NCBI GenBank assembly: GCA_003278535.1
Contig: QCEG01000001.1
Coordinates: forward strand, 186,001-250,000
From: Prochlorococcus sp. AG-355-N18
Lineage (GTDB): Bacteria > Cyanobacteriota > Cyanobacteriia > PCC-6307 > Cyanobiaceae
DNA length: 64,000 nucleotides
Direction: 5' to 3'
The position numbers and the translations under genes are program-made. Shown here one piece after another: positions 1-8,744 of the stretch; position 1 is the stretch's first letter; each line of letters opens with the position of its first letter. Under the pieces are notes generated by a model, which made no database searches, was not told the origin of the DNA, and saw only the letters and a list, made by a program, of their open reading frames with translations.

Positions 1-526
1 CAAATCTGTCATAAGAGAAACCAGTTACAAGTAGACTATCTGAAAGATTAGAGGGATTCGATACTTTAAGTTCACTATCATTGCAGAATGAGCCTAAACC
101 TATACAGGCTGAATATAGTTCATTTAAATAAGGTACTGATATAGCGCCTATTATTGGCTTGTTTTTATATAAAAGACCAATAGAAGTCCCAAAAAAAGGA
201 TATCCATGGGAATAATTTGTTGTACCGTCTAATGGGTCAATACACCACGTTAAATCCGAAGATTTGGTTAATTTACCCGATTCCTCCGCATTTATAGATA
301 TGTTTGGTGTCTCTTCTAATAAATATTCTTTTATTTTATTTTCAACTTCCAAATCTACATTGGTAACTAGATCACCCTTCCTACCCTTTGATGATATTTT
401 CTGAATTTTATTGTAATTAACTTTTAATATCTCATTACCCATTTGAGCGGAATTCTTGGCTATTTCATACAAAATGGATAAGTTTACTTGATTTGCAAGT
501 TCCTCTATTTCACTTAATTCAAACAT
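1..526 (-). CDS. Inositol monophosphatase family protein (3' part cut by window edge)
   Basis: About 175 codons are visible, from the ATG at 526 to the window edge, so the C-terminal third or so is missing. The family hydrolyses phosphate monoesters such as inositol-1-phosphate, histidinol phosphate or fructose bisphosphate with Mg2+. Visible signatures are the acidic NAEESG segment near residue 80 and the metal-binding WCIDPLDGTTNYSHG block near residues 93-107, both characteristic of IMPases. The substrate cannot be told from this; a histidinol-phosphatase-like role is possible. The start lies only 5 nt downstream of the ferredoxin stop on the same strand, so the two are probably co-transcribed, ferredoxin first. 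Confidence 0.88.
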   Translation of the reverse strand, partial: MFELSEIEELANQVNLSILYEIAKNSAQMGNEILKVNYNKIQKISSKGRKGDLVTNVDLEVENKIKEYLLEETPNISINAEESGKLTKSSDLTWCIDPLDGTTNYSHGYPFFGTSIGLLYKNKPIIGAISVPYLNELYSACIGLGSFCNDSELKVSNPSNLSDSLLVTGFSYDRF

Positions 527-531
527 GATAG

Positions 532-906
532 TTAATCTTCCTCAAATTCCCAAGGTGGCGCAACTCTTGTATTTCCCCTCCCAAAATATTGTCCAAATTG
601 TAAATCGTAAACTTCATCTTCATATGTAGTTTCTACCTCAAGATCTGAAGTTGCTTTAGCGACACAAAGAAGTGCATAACCTTTGTCTTTTAATGCCTGA
701 GATACACCCATAGCTTCAGGTTGTTGTAAGGTGCCAGATTTAATTTTAACTGCACAACTTGTACAGCAACCATTTCTACATGAAAATGCAAGTTTGAAAC
801 CTTTTTTTTCAAATTCCTTAAGTATATACTCGTCGCTATTAACCTGCTCTTGGTAGACCTTTCCGGTTTCTTTATTTTTAATCGTGACTGTGAAAGTCTT
901 TTTCAA
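532..906 (-). CDS. Plant-type 2Fe-2S ferredoxin with C-terminal extension
   Basis: A 124-aa ferredoxin, longer than the roughly 97 aa of photosynthetic PetF. Cluster ligands are clear: C43, C48 and C51 in SCRNGCCTSC and C81 in LLCVAKA, giving the exact C-x4-C-x2-C-x29-C spacing. An additional cysteine (C47) sits beside C48. After the ferredoxin fold an acidic and aromatic tail of about 25 residues (YFGRGNTRVAPPWEFEED) follows, which is not part of the standard fold; it could mediate partner docking. It acts as a one-electron carrier in the cytosol or stroma-like space. It is probably not the main PetF, because of the tail and divergence. It is followed by the IMPase-like gene after 5 nt. Confidence 0.9.
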   Translation of the reverse strand: MKKTFTVTIKNKETGKVYQEQVNSDEYILKEFEKKGFKLAFSCRNGCCTSCAVKIKSGTLQQPEAMGVSQALKDKGYALLCVAKATSDLEVETTYEDEVYDLQFGQYFGRGNTRVAPPWEFEED

Positions 907-955
907 ATAACTTTCCTCAAAAATGGGATGAAAAGGGGTTAAAATGATTATCTTG

Positions 956-1042
956 GGAGAGGTGGCCGAGTGGTTGAAGGCGCAGCACTGGAAATGCTGT
1001 ATAAGGGCAACTTTATCGAGGGTTCGAATCCCTCTCTCTCCG
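956..1042 (+). tRNA. tRNA-Ser (anticodon GGA)
   Basis: An 87-nt class II tRNA. Acceptor GGAGAGG pairs with TCTCTCC (one G-U), discriminator G at 1042. The anticodon stem CAGCA/TGCTG encloses loop CTGGAAA with anticodon GGA at 990-992, reading UCC and UCU serine codons. A long variable arm follows, then T arm GAGGG-TTCGAAT-CCCTC. CCA is not encoded. Confidence 0.97.
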
Positions 1043-1157
1043 TTTTATATTAGTTTATTTTGGTTAGCTACATCAACAACTTTGTCTTTATGAAATTTTT
1101 AAAATTGATAGTAATCTTTTTAACAAGTTATAAATAATCTTATTTATTTAAATTAAG

Positions 1158-1187
1158 TTGAAAATATTTGATTTTTACTATTATATA
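1158..1187 (+). promoter_or_regulatory. Candidate sigma70-type promoter for dnaK
   Basis: TTGAAA (1158-1163), an 18-nt spacer and TATATA (1182-1187), 67 nt before the dnaK ATG. The region is AT-rich so chance matches are common. No CIRCE (HrcA) inverted repeat TTAGCACTC-N9-GAGTGCTAA is present between tRNA-Ser and dnaK. Confidence 0.3.
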
Positions 1188-1254
1188 AAGATATCTAAGA
1201 TAAAAATTAATTAAATTATTAGTAAATTTTGCTTTAATTTAGCGATCTAAAATC

Positions 1255-3252
1255 ATGGGGCAAATAGTTGGAATTGATTTAGGTACTACTAACTCTGTTG
1301 TGGGAGTTATAGAAGCTGGTCGTCCAATTGTTATTGCTAATTCTGAAGGTTCTAGAACTACACCTTCAATAATTGGATTTACAAAAGACAAAGAAATAGT
1401 AATAGGAGACCAAGCTAGAAGACAACTTGTTCTAAATCCCAAGAATACCTTTTATAACCTAAAAAGATTTATTGGTAGTGACTGGGATGAATTAGATGAG
1501 AATAGTATTTCTGTTCCTTACAACGTAAAGGCTAATAATACTGGAAGCGTTAGAGTTCTTAGTCCAAATACAGAAAGAGAGTATGCACCAGAAGAGTTAG
1601 TGAGCTCATTAATTAGAAAATTAATTAATGATGCTGAAACATACCTTGGAGATACTGTTGACTCTGCAGTTATTACAGTTCCTGCTTACTTTAATGAATC
1701 TCAAAGGCAAGCTACAAAAGATTCTGCAATATTAGCTGGTATCAAGGTAGATAGAATTCTAAATGAACCTACTGCTGCTGCTCTAGCTTATGGTTTTGAA
1801 AAAAGTTCTTCTAATAATGTTTTGGTTTTTGATTTAGGAGGAGGAACATTTGATGTTTCATTATTAAAAATATCTAATGGTGTATTTGATGTTAAAGCCA
1901 CTTGCGGCGATACACAGTTGGGAGGAAACAATTTTGATTCAAAAATAGTTGATTGGCTTGCAGAAAAATTTCTAGCTAAACATGATATTGATCTAAGAAG
2001 GGATAGACAAGCTTTACAGAGATTAACTGAGGCTGCTGAAAAAGCTAAATGTGAATTGTCAGGATTACAAAAAACAAAAATATCTTTACCATTTATCACA
2101 ACAGGTAAGGAGGGGCCATTACATATTGAAGAGACCCTAGATAGAAAAATATTTGAATCATTATCACAAGATTTACTTGATAGATTATTAGAGCCTGTGC
2201 AAATAGCTTTAGATGATTCTGGATGGAGCGAAGAAGATATTGATGAGGTAGTTCTCGTAGGTGGCAGTACAAGAATCCCAATGGTTCAACAGCTAGTGAA
2301 GACTCTTGTTCCAAATAATCCTTGTCAATCTGTTAATCCTGATGAAGTTGTAGCAATTGGAGCCGCGATACAATCTGGAATTATTAGAGGTGATTTACAA
2401 GATTTACTCCTTAATGACGTTACTCCCTTATCGTTAGGTTTAGAAACTATTGGTGGTCTTATGAAGGTACTCATTCCTCGTAATACGCCAATACCAGTTA
2501 GACAATCTGATGTTTTTAGTACTTCCGAAGCTAATCAATCATCAGTTGTTGTTCAAGTACGCCAGGGAGAGAGGCCTTTAGCCTCTGAAAATAAATCACT
2601 TGGTAAATTTAGACTATCAGGAATTCCTCCAGCTCCAAGAGGGATACCTCAAGTCCAGGTAGCATTTGATATTGATGCTAATGGTCTTTTAGAAGTAAGT
2701 GCAACCGATAGAACAACTGGAAGAAAACAAACAGTTACAATATCGGGAGGTTCTAATTTAAATGAACAAGAAATAAATTCGATAATTGAAGAAGCCAAAG
2801 CAAAAGCTAATGAAGATAGGAAGAGAAGATCTGTAATTGATAGAAAAAATAGTGCTTTAACTCTTATTGCGCAAGCTGAGAGAAGACTTAGGGATGCTTC
2901 ATTAGAATTTGGCCCTTATGGGGCCGAAAGGCAACAACGAGCTGTTGAGTTAGCTATTGAAGATGTTGAAGAGTATATAGATGACGATGATCCTCAAGAA
3001 TTAGAAATTTCAGTAAGTGCTCTACAAGAAGCATTATTTGGCTTAAACAGAAAATTTGCGGCAGAAAAGAAAACTGATAATAATCCCTTACAGGGCATAA
3101 AAAATACATTTGGATCATTAAAGGATGAACTCTTTTCAGATGATTATTGGGATGATGATCCTTGGGATAATCAAATGAATAGGAATTCTAGAAATTCGAG
3201 GTATGGTAATTCTAGGGACGATGATCCATGGGACAATGACTACTTCCTCTAA
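1255..3252 (+). CDS. dnaK: Hsp70 chaperone DnaK
   Basis: A 665-aa Hsp70. The ATPase domain opens with GIDLGTTNSVVGV (residues 6-18), contains phosphate loop FDLGGGTFDVS (about 192-202) and adenosine-binding VLVGGSTRIP (about 334-343). The substrate-binding domain begins near residue 390 (NDVTPLSLGLET). The tail, rich in Asp, Trp and Asn (DDPWDN repeated), does not match the EEVD-like or DDxxK tail of E. coli DnaK and suggests one of the divergent cyanobacterial DnaK paralogues rather than the main stress-induced one. It folds and remodels proteins with ATP. A DnaJ-like co-chaperone gene overlaps its 3' end by 17 nt, so the pair is translationally linked. Confidence 0.95.
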   Translation: MGQIVGIDLGTTNSVVGVIEAGRPIVIANSEGSRTTPSIIGFTKDKEIVIGDQARRQLVLNPKNTFYNLKRFIGSDWDELDENSISVPYNVKANNTGSVRVLSPNTEREYAPEELVSSLIRKLINDAETYLGDTVDSAVITVPAYFNESQRQATKDSAILAGIKVDRILNEPTAAALAYGFEKSSSNNVLVFDLGGGTFDVSLLKISNGVFDVKATCGDTQLGGNNFDSKIVDWLAEKFLAKHDIDLRRDRQALQRLTEAAEKAKCELSGLQKTKISLPFITTGKEGPLHIEETLDRKIFESLSQDLLDRLLEPVQIALDDSGWSEEDIDEVVLVGGSTRIPMVQQLVKTLVPNNPCQSVNPDEVVAIGAAIQSGIIRGDLQDLLLNDVTPLSLGLETIGGLMKVLIPRNTPIPVRQSDVFSTSEANQSSVVVQVRQGERPLASENKSLGKFRLSGIPPAPRGIPQVQVAFDIDANGLLEVSATDRTTGRKQTVTISGGSNLNEQEINSIIEEAKAKANEDRKRRSVIDRKNSALTLIAQAERRLRDASLEFGPYGAERQQRAVELAIEDVEEYIDDDDPQELEISVSALQEALFGLNRKFAAEKKTDNNPLQGIKNTFGSLKDELFSDDYWDDDPWDNQMNRNSRNSRYGNSRDDDPWDNDYFL

Positions 3253-4162
3253 AAAAGACTATTTGTCGATTTTGGGTTTATCCTCCCATTTCGATGATAA
3301 AGAACTTAAAAAGGCCTTTCGAAGAGAAGCTAGAAAATGGCATCCGGATTTAAATAAAAACGATCTTAATGCAGAAGAAAGATTTAAGTTAATTAACGAA
3401 GCATACGAATATCTGCGCAATCCAAATAATAGTAAAAATATTGCGGAGGAAAATATAAATTATGATTATGAAAATAATAATTTCGAGAAAGGGTTTCCTG
3501 ATTTTCAAGATTATCTTGATTCATTATTTGGATATGAAAACTCACCAAAGAATTACGATGCATATGATGATGAATCATTTGAGCATGAACCGATAAATAC
3601 AAATAATGTTGAATTTAACAATTATCAATACCCTACAACCTCTCCAGAAGAGCCTCCTCCAGTTAAGCTTCACCAAGATATTGAAACAATTATTGAATTA
3701 ACTCCTGATGAGGCCTTAAATGGAACTTCAATTTTAATTGAACTTGAAGATGAAACTGTAGTAGAAGTTGATACACCTCCTTTCGCGGGAGATGGATGGC
3801 GATTAAGACTTGAAAATATTGCAAGAGGAGGTAAAGATCATTATCTACAGTTAAAAGTTCAAACGGAAAGTGGTCTTAGAATTGATGGTCTAAGAGTTCT
3901 TTATAAATTAGAGTTATTTCCTCATGATGCTCTCCTAGGTTGCGCAGTGGAGGTTCCTACCCTTGATGGAAATGTCACCCTTCAAGTGCCACCAAAATCA
4001 TCTACGGGAAGAATGTTACGTTTGAAAGGTAGGGGTTTAACTTACGAAGATAATGTAGGTGATCAATATGTTGAAATCTTGGTAGTGATACCTGCTGATA
4101 TTAATGATGAAGAAATTGCTTTATATACAAGATTACAAGAATTATCACTTTCTGATTCTTAA
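3236..4162 (+). CDS. dnaJ: DnaJ-like co-chaperone (type II, no zinc finger)
   Basis: Start chosen at ATG 3236, which begins MTTSSKKDYLSILGL; an in-frame ATG at 3203 would add 11 non-J-domain residues lying inside dnaK. The 308-aa product has an N-terminal J domain with HPD at residues 36-38, an Asn/Asp/Glu-rich linker (about 75-155), then a DnaJ C-terminal substrate-binding region (from about 160). There is no CxxCxGxG zinc-finger repeat, so it is a CbpA-like type II J protein. It stimulates DnaK ATPase. The overlap with dnaK strongly implies that these two form a dedicated pair. Confidence 0.9.
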   Translation: MTTSSKKDYLSILGLSSHFDDKELKKAFRREARKWHPDLNKNDLNAEERFKLINEAYEYLRNPNNSKNIAEENINYDYENNNFEKGFPDFQDYLDSLFGYENSPKNYDAYDDESFEHEPINTNNVEFNNYQYPTTSPEEPPPVKLHQDIETIIELTPDEALNGTSILIELEDETVVEVDTPPFAGDGWRLRLENIARGGKDHYLQLKVQTESGLRIDGLRVLYKLELFPHDALLGCAVEVPTLDGNVTLQVPPKSSTGRMLRLKGRGLTYEDNVGDQYVEILVVIPADINDEEIALYTRLQELSLSDS

Positions 4163-4195
4163 TCAAATATCATGTAAATAGAAAAATCGATACTT

Positions 4196-4579
4196 ATGAA
4201 CATATTTGTTCTTTTATATAATTCAGGAACAGATAAGGAAGGAATTCATTCAATCGAACTTAAAGGAAGGACAATTGTTCTTATGTTTGAAGATAAGGAT
4301 GATGCAACAAGATATTGTGGTCTTCTAGAAGCTCAAGATTTTCCTTTGCCAACGGTTGAGATGATTAACATAGAGGAAATAAAAGATTTCTGTATTAAAT
4401 TAGATTATGAATGCAAATTAGTAGAAAAAAATTTTGTACCTAAAACTGCAGAAGATAGGTTATTAATTTCACCACCACAGAAAAACCTAGAAGTTGAAAA
4501 TTGGGAGGAAGACAATAATAGTAATAAAGATAGCATTGATATAAACACTATTAAGGAAAACCTTGAAAAGTTGCTTTAG
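4196..4579 (+). CDS. DUF3110 family protein
   Basis: A 127-aa acidic protein starting MNIFVLLYNSGTDKEGIHSIE. The first 85 residues look like the cyanobacterial and plastid DUF3110 domain (FVLLYN...EGIHSI, MFEDKDDATRYCGLLEAQDF). The last 40 residues are low-complexity and rich in Glu, Asn and Asp. Function is not established for the family. It follows dnaJ by 33 nt on the same strand and may share its transcript. Family assignment comes from recognised sequence pattern only. Confidence 0.75.
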   Translation: MNIFVLLYNSGTDKEGIHSIELKGRTIVLMFEDKDDATRYCGLLEAQDFPLPTVEMINIEEIKDFCIKLDYECKLVEKNFVPKTAEDRLLISPPQKNLEVENWEEDNNSNKDSIDINTIKENLEKLL

Positions 4580-4616
4580 CTACTAAGATATTTATTAATT
4601 ACTAAACAAATAAAAC

Positions 4617-5054
4617 ATGACTACTGCATTATTTGAAACAGAAGTTGGGAACATTAATATTGAATTTTTCTTTGACGACGCACCTAATACAGTTAAAAAC
4701 TTCACGAGCCTAGTTAGTGATGGTTTTTATGATGGCCTAGCATTTCACAGAGTGATTCCTGGATTTATGGCTCAAGGTGGTTGTCCAAATACTCGTGATG
4801 GAGCATCAGGTATGCCGGGAACTGGTGGGCCTGGATACAATATAAAATGTGAAATTAATTCCAATAAACATCTAAAAGGCTCACTTTCTATGGCTCATGC
4901 AGGAAAGGATACAGGTGGGAGTCAGTTTTTCATAGTTTATGAACCACAACCTCATCTAGATGGAGTTCATACCGTTTTTGGTAAGACTGGTGATATGGAT
5001 GTAGTGCTAAAACTTACTAATGGGTCAAAGATTCTAAAGGCAACTTTAAAGTAG
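4617..5054 (+). CDS. ppiB: Cyclophilin-type peptidyl-prolyl cis-trans isomerase
   Basis: A 145-aa single-domain cyclophilin without signal peptide, hence cytosolic. Typical blocks are present: the catalytic [13 protein letters not shown] (around 48-60), [14 protein letters not shown] (around 68-80), GSLSMAHAG and [24 protein letters not shown] (around 100-123). It accelerates proline isomerisation in protein folding, which suits its position behind dnaK and dnaJ. It ends 3 nt from the convergent open frame behind ribBA. Confidence 0.93.
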   Translation: MTTALFETEVGNINIEFFFDDAPNTVKNFTSLVSDGFYDGLAFHRVIPGFMAQGGCPNTRDGASGMPGTGGPGYNIKCEINSNKHLKGSLSMAHAGKDTGGSQFFIVYEPQPHLDGVHTVFGKTGDMDVVLKLTNGSKILKATLK

Positions 5055-5057
5055 TTT

Positions 5058-5321
5058 TTAGCCTGCAAAAACAATACTAAATGTCTCTTTATCTAGATTA
5101 AATTTTCTTGTAGATGAATATAAGATTTCATTATTTATTGTAAATTTAGTATTAATCAATTTGATACTACTTTTTGGGTGTAATGCTTGTTCAATGTTTC
5201 TTGAAACAATTATTCCAATCTTTGTACTATTTTCATAATTGGATAAAAACTGAATAAATAATTCTATATTCTTTATTTCTTCATCAGTAATGTTGGAATT
5301 GGTTCTATTCTGATCATGCAA
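5058..5321 (-). pseudogene. Open frame in phase with ribBA after an internal TGA (detached C-terminal part or small hypothetical gene)
   Basis: 87 codons if started from TTG at 5319-5321; there is no ATG. The frame is the same as ribBA: after the ribBA TGA (5349-5351) nine further sense codons (NRPKLVWRI) lead directly into this ORF without another stop, so the open stretch after TGA is 96 codons. That length is unlikely by chance in such AT-rich DNA. The most economical reading is that ribBA homologues carry this C-terminal extension and that TGA replaced a sense codon such as TGG (Trp). A separate small protein started from TTG cannot be ruled out. No domain is recognised. Confidence 0.5.
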
Positions 5322-5348
5322 AATTCGCCAAACTAATTTTGGTCGATT

Positions 5349-6794
5349 TCAAAAAGCCAATAATCTTGGAGTACTTTCTAGTTTAATATTAATGTTCTTA
5401 TCACTACAAAATTTAATAACTTTATTTTTTATTGGAACTAGATCAATAGATTTATAATTCCCATCAAGAAAAATTGATATAAATGGATCAATATTCCTGG
5501 AATTAGGATTATCTTCATCAATCATGTGTCCTAACTTCGTTTTTTTTACACTCAAGTATTCTGCATTATTATCGTTAGGACAAATTACTAATGGAACTCT
5601 TTCAATAACCTCTATTCCATAACCACCTAATCCAGCAATCTTTCTAGGATTGTTTGTAAGTAATTTCAGTTTTTTTATACCTAGATCGGTTAATATCTGT
5701 GCTCCAACGCCATAATTTCTGAGATCAGCTGGAAAACCTAATCTTTCATTAGCTTCTACAGTATCTAATCCACCATCCTGTAAGCTATAAGCTTTTAATT
5801 TATTTATTAGACCAATACCTCTACCTTCTTGTCTCAAGTAAACAACAACTCCTTCTTCCTCCTTTTCTATCCTTGATAAAGCAGCCTCTAACTGCGGTCT
5901 ACAATCACAACGTAAAGATCCAAAAGCATCGCCTGTTAAGCACTCTGAATGCATTCTTACTAGTACAGGCTCGCTTAATTTTGATGATTTTTGTTTAACT
6001 AATGCAACATGCTCTGAACCATCAAGTTCATTAACATATCCATAAGCTTTGAAATTACCAAAAATACTTGGAAGTACAGCATCGGATTTCCTAAATACAA
6101 ATCTCTCAGTTTGAAACCTATAACTTATTAAATCAGCTATGGATATTAATTTCATTCCCCACTGTTTTGCATACTCTTTAAGTTGTGGAAGTCTTGACAT
6201 GGAACCGTCAGGATTTTGTATTTCGCAAATCACTCCAGCGGGGTAAAGACCCGACATTGCCGCAATATCTACTGCCGCTTCGGTATGACCTGCCCTTTTT
6301 AATACTCCACCTTTTTTAGCTCTTAATGGGAAAATATGTCCTGGCCTCCTTAAATCATCAGGTTTTGTATTTGGGTTTATAGCAACTTGAATAGTCTTTG
6401 CCCTGTCTTCAGCGGAAATTCCGGTAGTAACATTGTTTTCAGGTCCAGCATCAATTGATATCGTAAAAGCTGTTTGATTCTCATCTGTATTTCTATCTAC
6501 CATCAATGGTAAATCTAAAGAGTCAAGCTTTTCACCTTGCATAGCTAGGCATATAAGACCACGTCCCTCAGTAGCCATAAAATTAATTTGTTGTGGAGTT
6601 GCAAACTGAGCTGCACATATTAAATCTCCTTCATTTTCTCTTCTTTCATCATCAACAACAATTATGCATTCTCCATTTCTTATAGCTGCTAACGCATCGC
6701 TAATAGGATCAAATTCAATTTTAAAAGATTCATTTATATCCAAAATTGTTCCATTATTTGTTTTGGGACTTGTTTCTTTCATTATTCCTATCAA
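5349..6794 (-). CDS. ribBA: Bifunctional 3,4-dihydroxy-2-butanone-4-phosphate synthase / GTP cyclohydrolase II
   Basis: 481 aa, fusing the first enzymes of both branches of riboflavin synthesis. The RibB half (about residues 27-225) contains DDERRENEGDLI and ATEGRGLICLAM; the RibA half (about 230-420) contains the zinc-ligand block SECLTGDAFGSLRCDC (about 282-297), RQEGRGIGL and TNNPRKI. A C-terminal extension of about 60 aa is not needed for either activity. Start may be ATG 6794 or ATG 6782 (MKETSP). The frame stays open for 96 more codons beyond the stop, see the adjacent entry. Both catalytic cores look intact, so the enzyme should be functional even if the tail is lost. Confidence 0.95.
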   Translation of the reverse strand: MIGIMKETSPKTNNGTILDINESFKIEFDPISDALAAIRNGECIIVVDDERRENEGDLICAAQFATPQQINFMATEGRGLICLAMQGEKLDSLDLPLMVDRNTDENQTAFTISIDAGPENNVTTGISAEDRAKTIQVAINPNTKPDDLRRPGHIFPLRAKKGGVLKRAGHTEAAVDIAAMSGLYPAGVICEIQNPDGSMSRLPQLKEYAKQWGMKLISIADLISYRFQTERFVFRKSDAVLPSIFGNFKAYGYVNELDGSEHVALVKQKSSKLSEPVLVRMHSECLTGDAFGSLRCDCRPQLEAALSRIEKEEEGVVVYLRQEGRGIGLINKLKAYSLQDGGLDTVEANERLGFPADLRNYGVGAQILTDLGIKKLKLLTNNPRKIAGLGGYGIEVIERVPLVICPNDNNAEYLSVKKTKLGHMIDEDNPNSRNIDPFISIFLDGNYKSIDLVPIKNKVIKFCSDKNINIKLESTPRLLAF

Positions 6795-6870
6795 TATAGA
6801 AAAAAAGTGTTTTAGTTACCTTAAATTCAACACTTTATAATCCTATCTCAAAGTCTGCCAATTCAAAGAA

Positions 6871-7926
6871 ATGAATGTTGCAATAGTAGGTGCTACTGGT
6901 TACGGCGGTATTCAAGCTGTAAATCTATTAAAGAAAAATAAAAAATATAAAATTACATTTTTAGGAGGTAATAAAACATCAGGTTCAAAGTGGAATGATA
7001 ATTTCCCTTTTATTTATCTAGAAAATGATCCTTATATACAAGAAATTTCAGTAGATAATATTTCAAAAAATGCAGATGTTGCTTTGCTTTGCTTACCAAA
7101 TGGCATATCTTCTACCTTAACAAGGCAATTATTAGATAAAGAACTTAAAGTTATTGATTTATCTGCTGATTATAGATATAAGTCTCTAGATGAATGGGAA
7201 AAAGTATATTCCAAAGAAGCTGCTATATATAAAAGGAATGATGATGATTTATGTAAAGAGGCGGTCTACGGTCTTCCTGAAATAAATAAAGAAGCCATTT
7301 CAAATGGAAGATTAATTGCATGTCCAGGATGTTATCCAACATCTGCTCTTATTCCATTAGTTCCTTATCTCTCGCAGGGAATTATTGAAAATGAAGGTAT
7401 AGTAATTGATTCTAAAAGCGGAACTTCTGGAGGTGGTCGAGAACCAAACCAAAAGCTACTCTTATCAGAATGTGGAGAAGGTTTATCAGCATATGGATTG
7501 ATAAACCATAGACATACCTCTGAGATCGAGCAAGTAGCATCATTAATTTCTGGAAATAAAATTGAACTACTTTTTACACCTCATTTAGTTCCAATTTCAA
7601 GGGGTATGCATTCGACTATATATGGGAGATTAAGAGACCCAGGACTAACTTCTGATGATTGCAGAATTCTTTTGGATAATTATTATAGAAATTTCAAAAA
7701 TATTAAAGTCTTACCTGTAGATATATTCCCTTCAACAAAATGGGCTAAAAATACAAACCAAATTTTCCTTTCTGTTAAAGTAGATATTCGAAATGGAAGG
7801 ATAGTTATATTATCTGTAATTGATAATTTGTTAAAAGGACAGACTGGGCAAGCAATTCAAAATTTAAATATAATAAGCGGATTTTCAATGAATGAAGGTC
7901 TTGATTTAACTAATAATTTTCCTTAA
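6871..7926 (+). CDS. argC: N-acetyl-gamma-glutamyl-phosphate reductase
   Basis: 351 aa. NADP-binding N-terminus VAIVGATGYGGIQAVNLL (3-20), catalytic cysteine C154 in CPGCYPTSA, and SGTSGGGREP (about 182-191) with HRHTSEIEQ identify ArgC. It reduces N-acetylglutamyl phosphate to the semialdehyde in arginine biosynthesis. Its 3' end overlaps the convergent purN by 17 nt, so both C-termini are encoded by the same base pairs. Confidence 0.96.
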   Translation: MNVAIVGATGYGGIQAVNLLKKNKKYKITFLGGNKTSGSKWNDNFPFIYLENDPYIQEISVDNISKNADVALLCLPNGISSTLTRQLLDKELKVIDLSADYRYKSLDEWEKVYSKEAAIYKRNDDDLCKEAVYGLPEINKEAISNGRLIACPGCYPTSALIPLVPYLSQGIIENEGIVIDSKSGTSGGGREPNQKLLLSECGEGLSAYGLINHRHTSEIEQVASLISGNKIELLFTPHLVPISRGMHSTIYGRLRDPGLTSDDCRILLDNYYRNFKNIKVLPVDIFPSTKWAKNTNQIFLSVKVDIRNGRIVILSVIDNLLKGQTGQAIQNLNIISGFSMNEGLDLTNNFP

Positions 7927-8566
7927 AATTACTTCTTATTAAAAAACCAGCATGAGAGATTGAGTGAGGTAAAATTTTATGCTCAAGAATATGTATTCTT
8001 TTGGAAAGCGATTCAATATTATCATCATCTCTTATTGACAATGCAGCTTGCATTATCAATGATCCACTATCTACCTCCTCTTCAACAAAATGTACTGAAC
8101 AACCAGTTATTTTTGATCCATTTAATATAGCGTCCTTTATCGCAGAACCACCTTTATATGAGGGAAGTAATGAAGGGTGAATATTAATAATTTTATTCTT
8201 AAATTTATTAATAAAGAAGGGAGTGACAATTTTCATCCAGCCTGCCATTACAATAAGTTCAACATCAAAATTATTTAAAGTATTAATAATTTCTAATTCA
8301 AATAGATCTTTTTGCGAAAAGTCTTCACTTCTTATTATTTTGTGAGGAATTTTTACACTTTCAGCTCTTTTAATACAACCTGCATCATCTTTGTTAGTTA
8401 TAAGAACTTTTATATCTATATCTAATTCTTCTTTTTCTGAAAGATTAATTAACTCCTGAAAGTTTGTTCCATTCCCAGAAGCAAGAACACCTATTTTTAA
8501 TTTCGGGGAAAATCTTCTAAATTCAGATATCTCAGGCGAAATTATGTAATTAAATGATTTATCCAA
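7910..8566 (-). CDS. purN: Phosphoribosylglycinamide formyltransferase
   Basis: 218 aa. GART-type formyltransferase: KIGVLASGNGTNFQELI (24-40), MAGWMKI, and the folate-binding active-site segment IHPSLLPSYKGG. It transfers formyl from 10-formyl-THF to GAR in purine synthesis. About 22 residues precede the usual N-terminus. It converges with argC and overlaps it by 17 nt. Confidence 0.95.
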   Translation of the reverse strand: MDKSFNYIISPEISEFRRFSPKLKIGVLASGNGTNFQELINLSEKEELDIDIKVLITNKDDAGCIKRAESVKIPHKIIRSEDFSQKDLFELEIINTLNNFDVELIVMAGWMKIVTPFFINKFKNKIINIHPSLLPSYKGGSAIKDAILNGSKITGCSVHFVEEEVDSGSLIMQAALSIRDDDNIESLSKRIHILEHKILPHSISHAGFLIRSNFKENY

Positions 8567-8744
8567 AGTTTTTTTTATTCAATGATAAATTCATATGAAA
8601 CAAAAAAAACCTCCAGTTTAAATATTTATATTCAAAAACATATTTATTTGCATATAAAAATTTAAACAAATTTAAATGATTCAAATCTATGTAGTATTCA
8701 TATAGATATAATTAAATAATAAATAAAGGAAACAAATATATAAA

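Noticed and set aside
1043-1254. CIRCE-type heat-shock operator before dnaK
   Set aside because: No TTAGCACTC-N9-GAGTGCTAA or close variant found.
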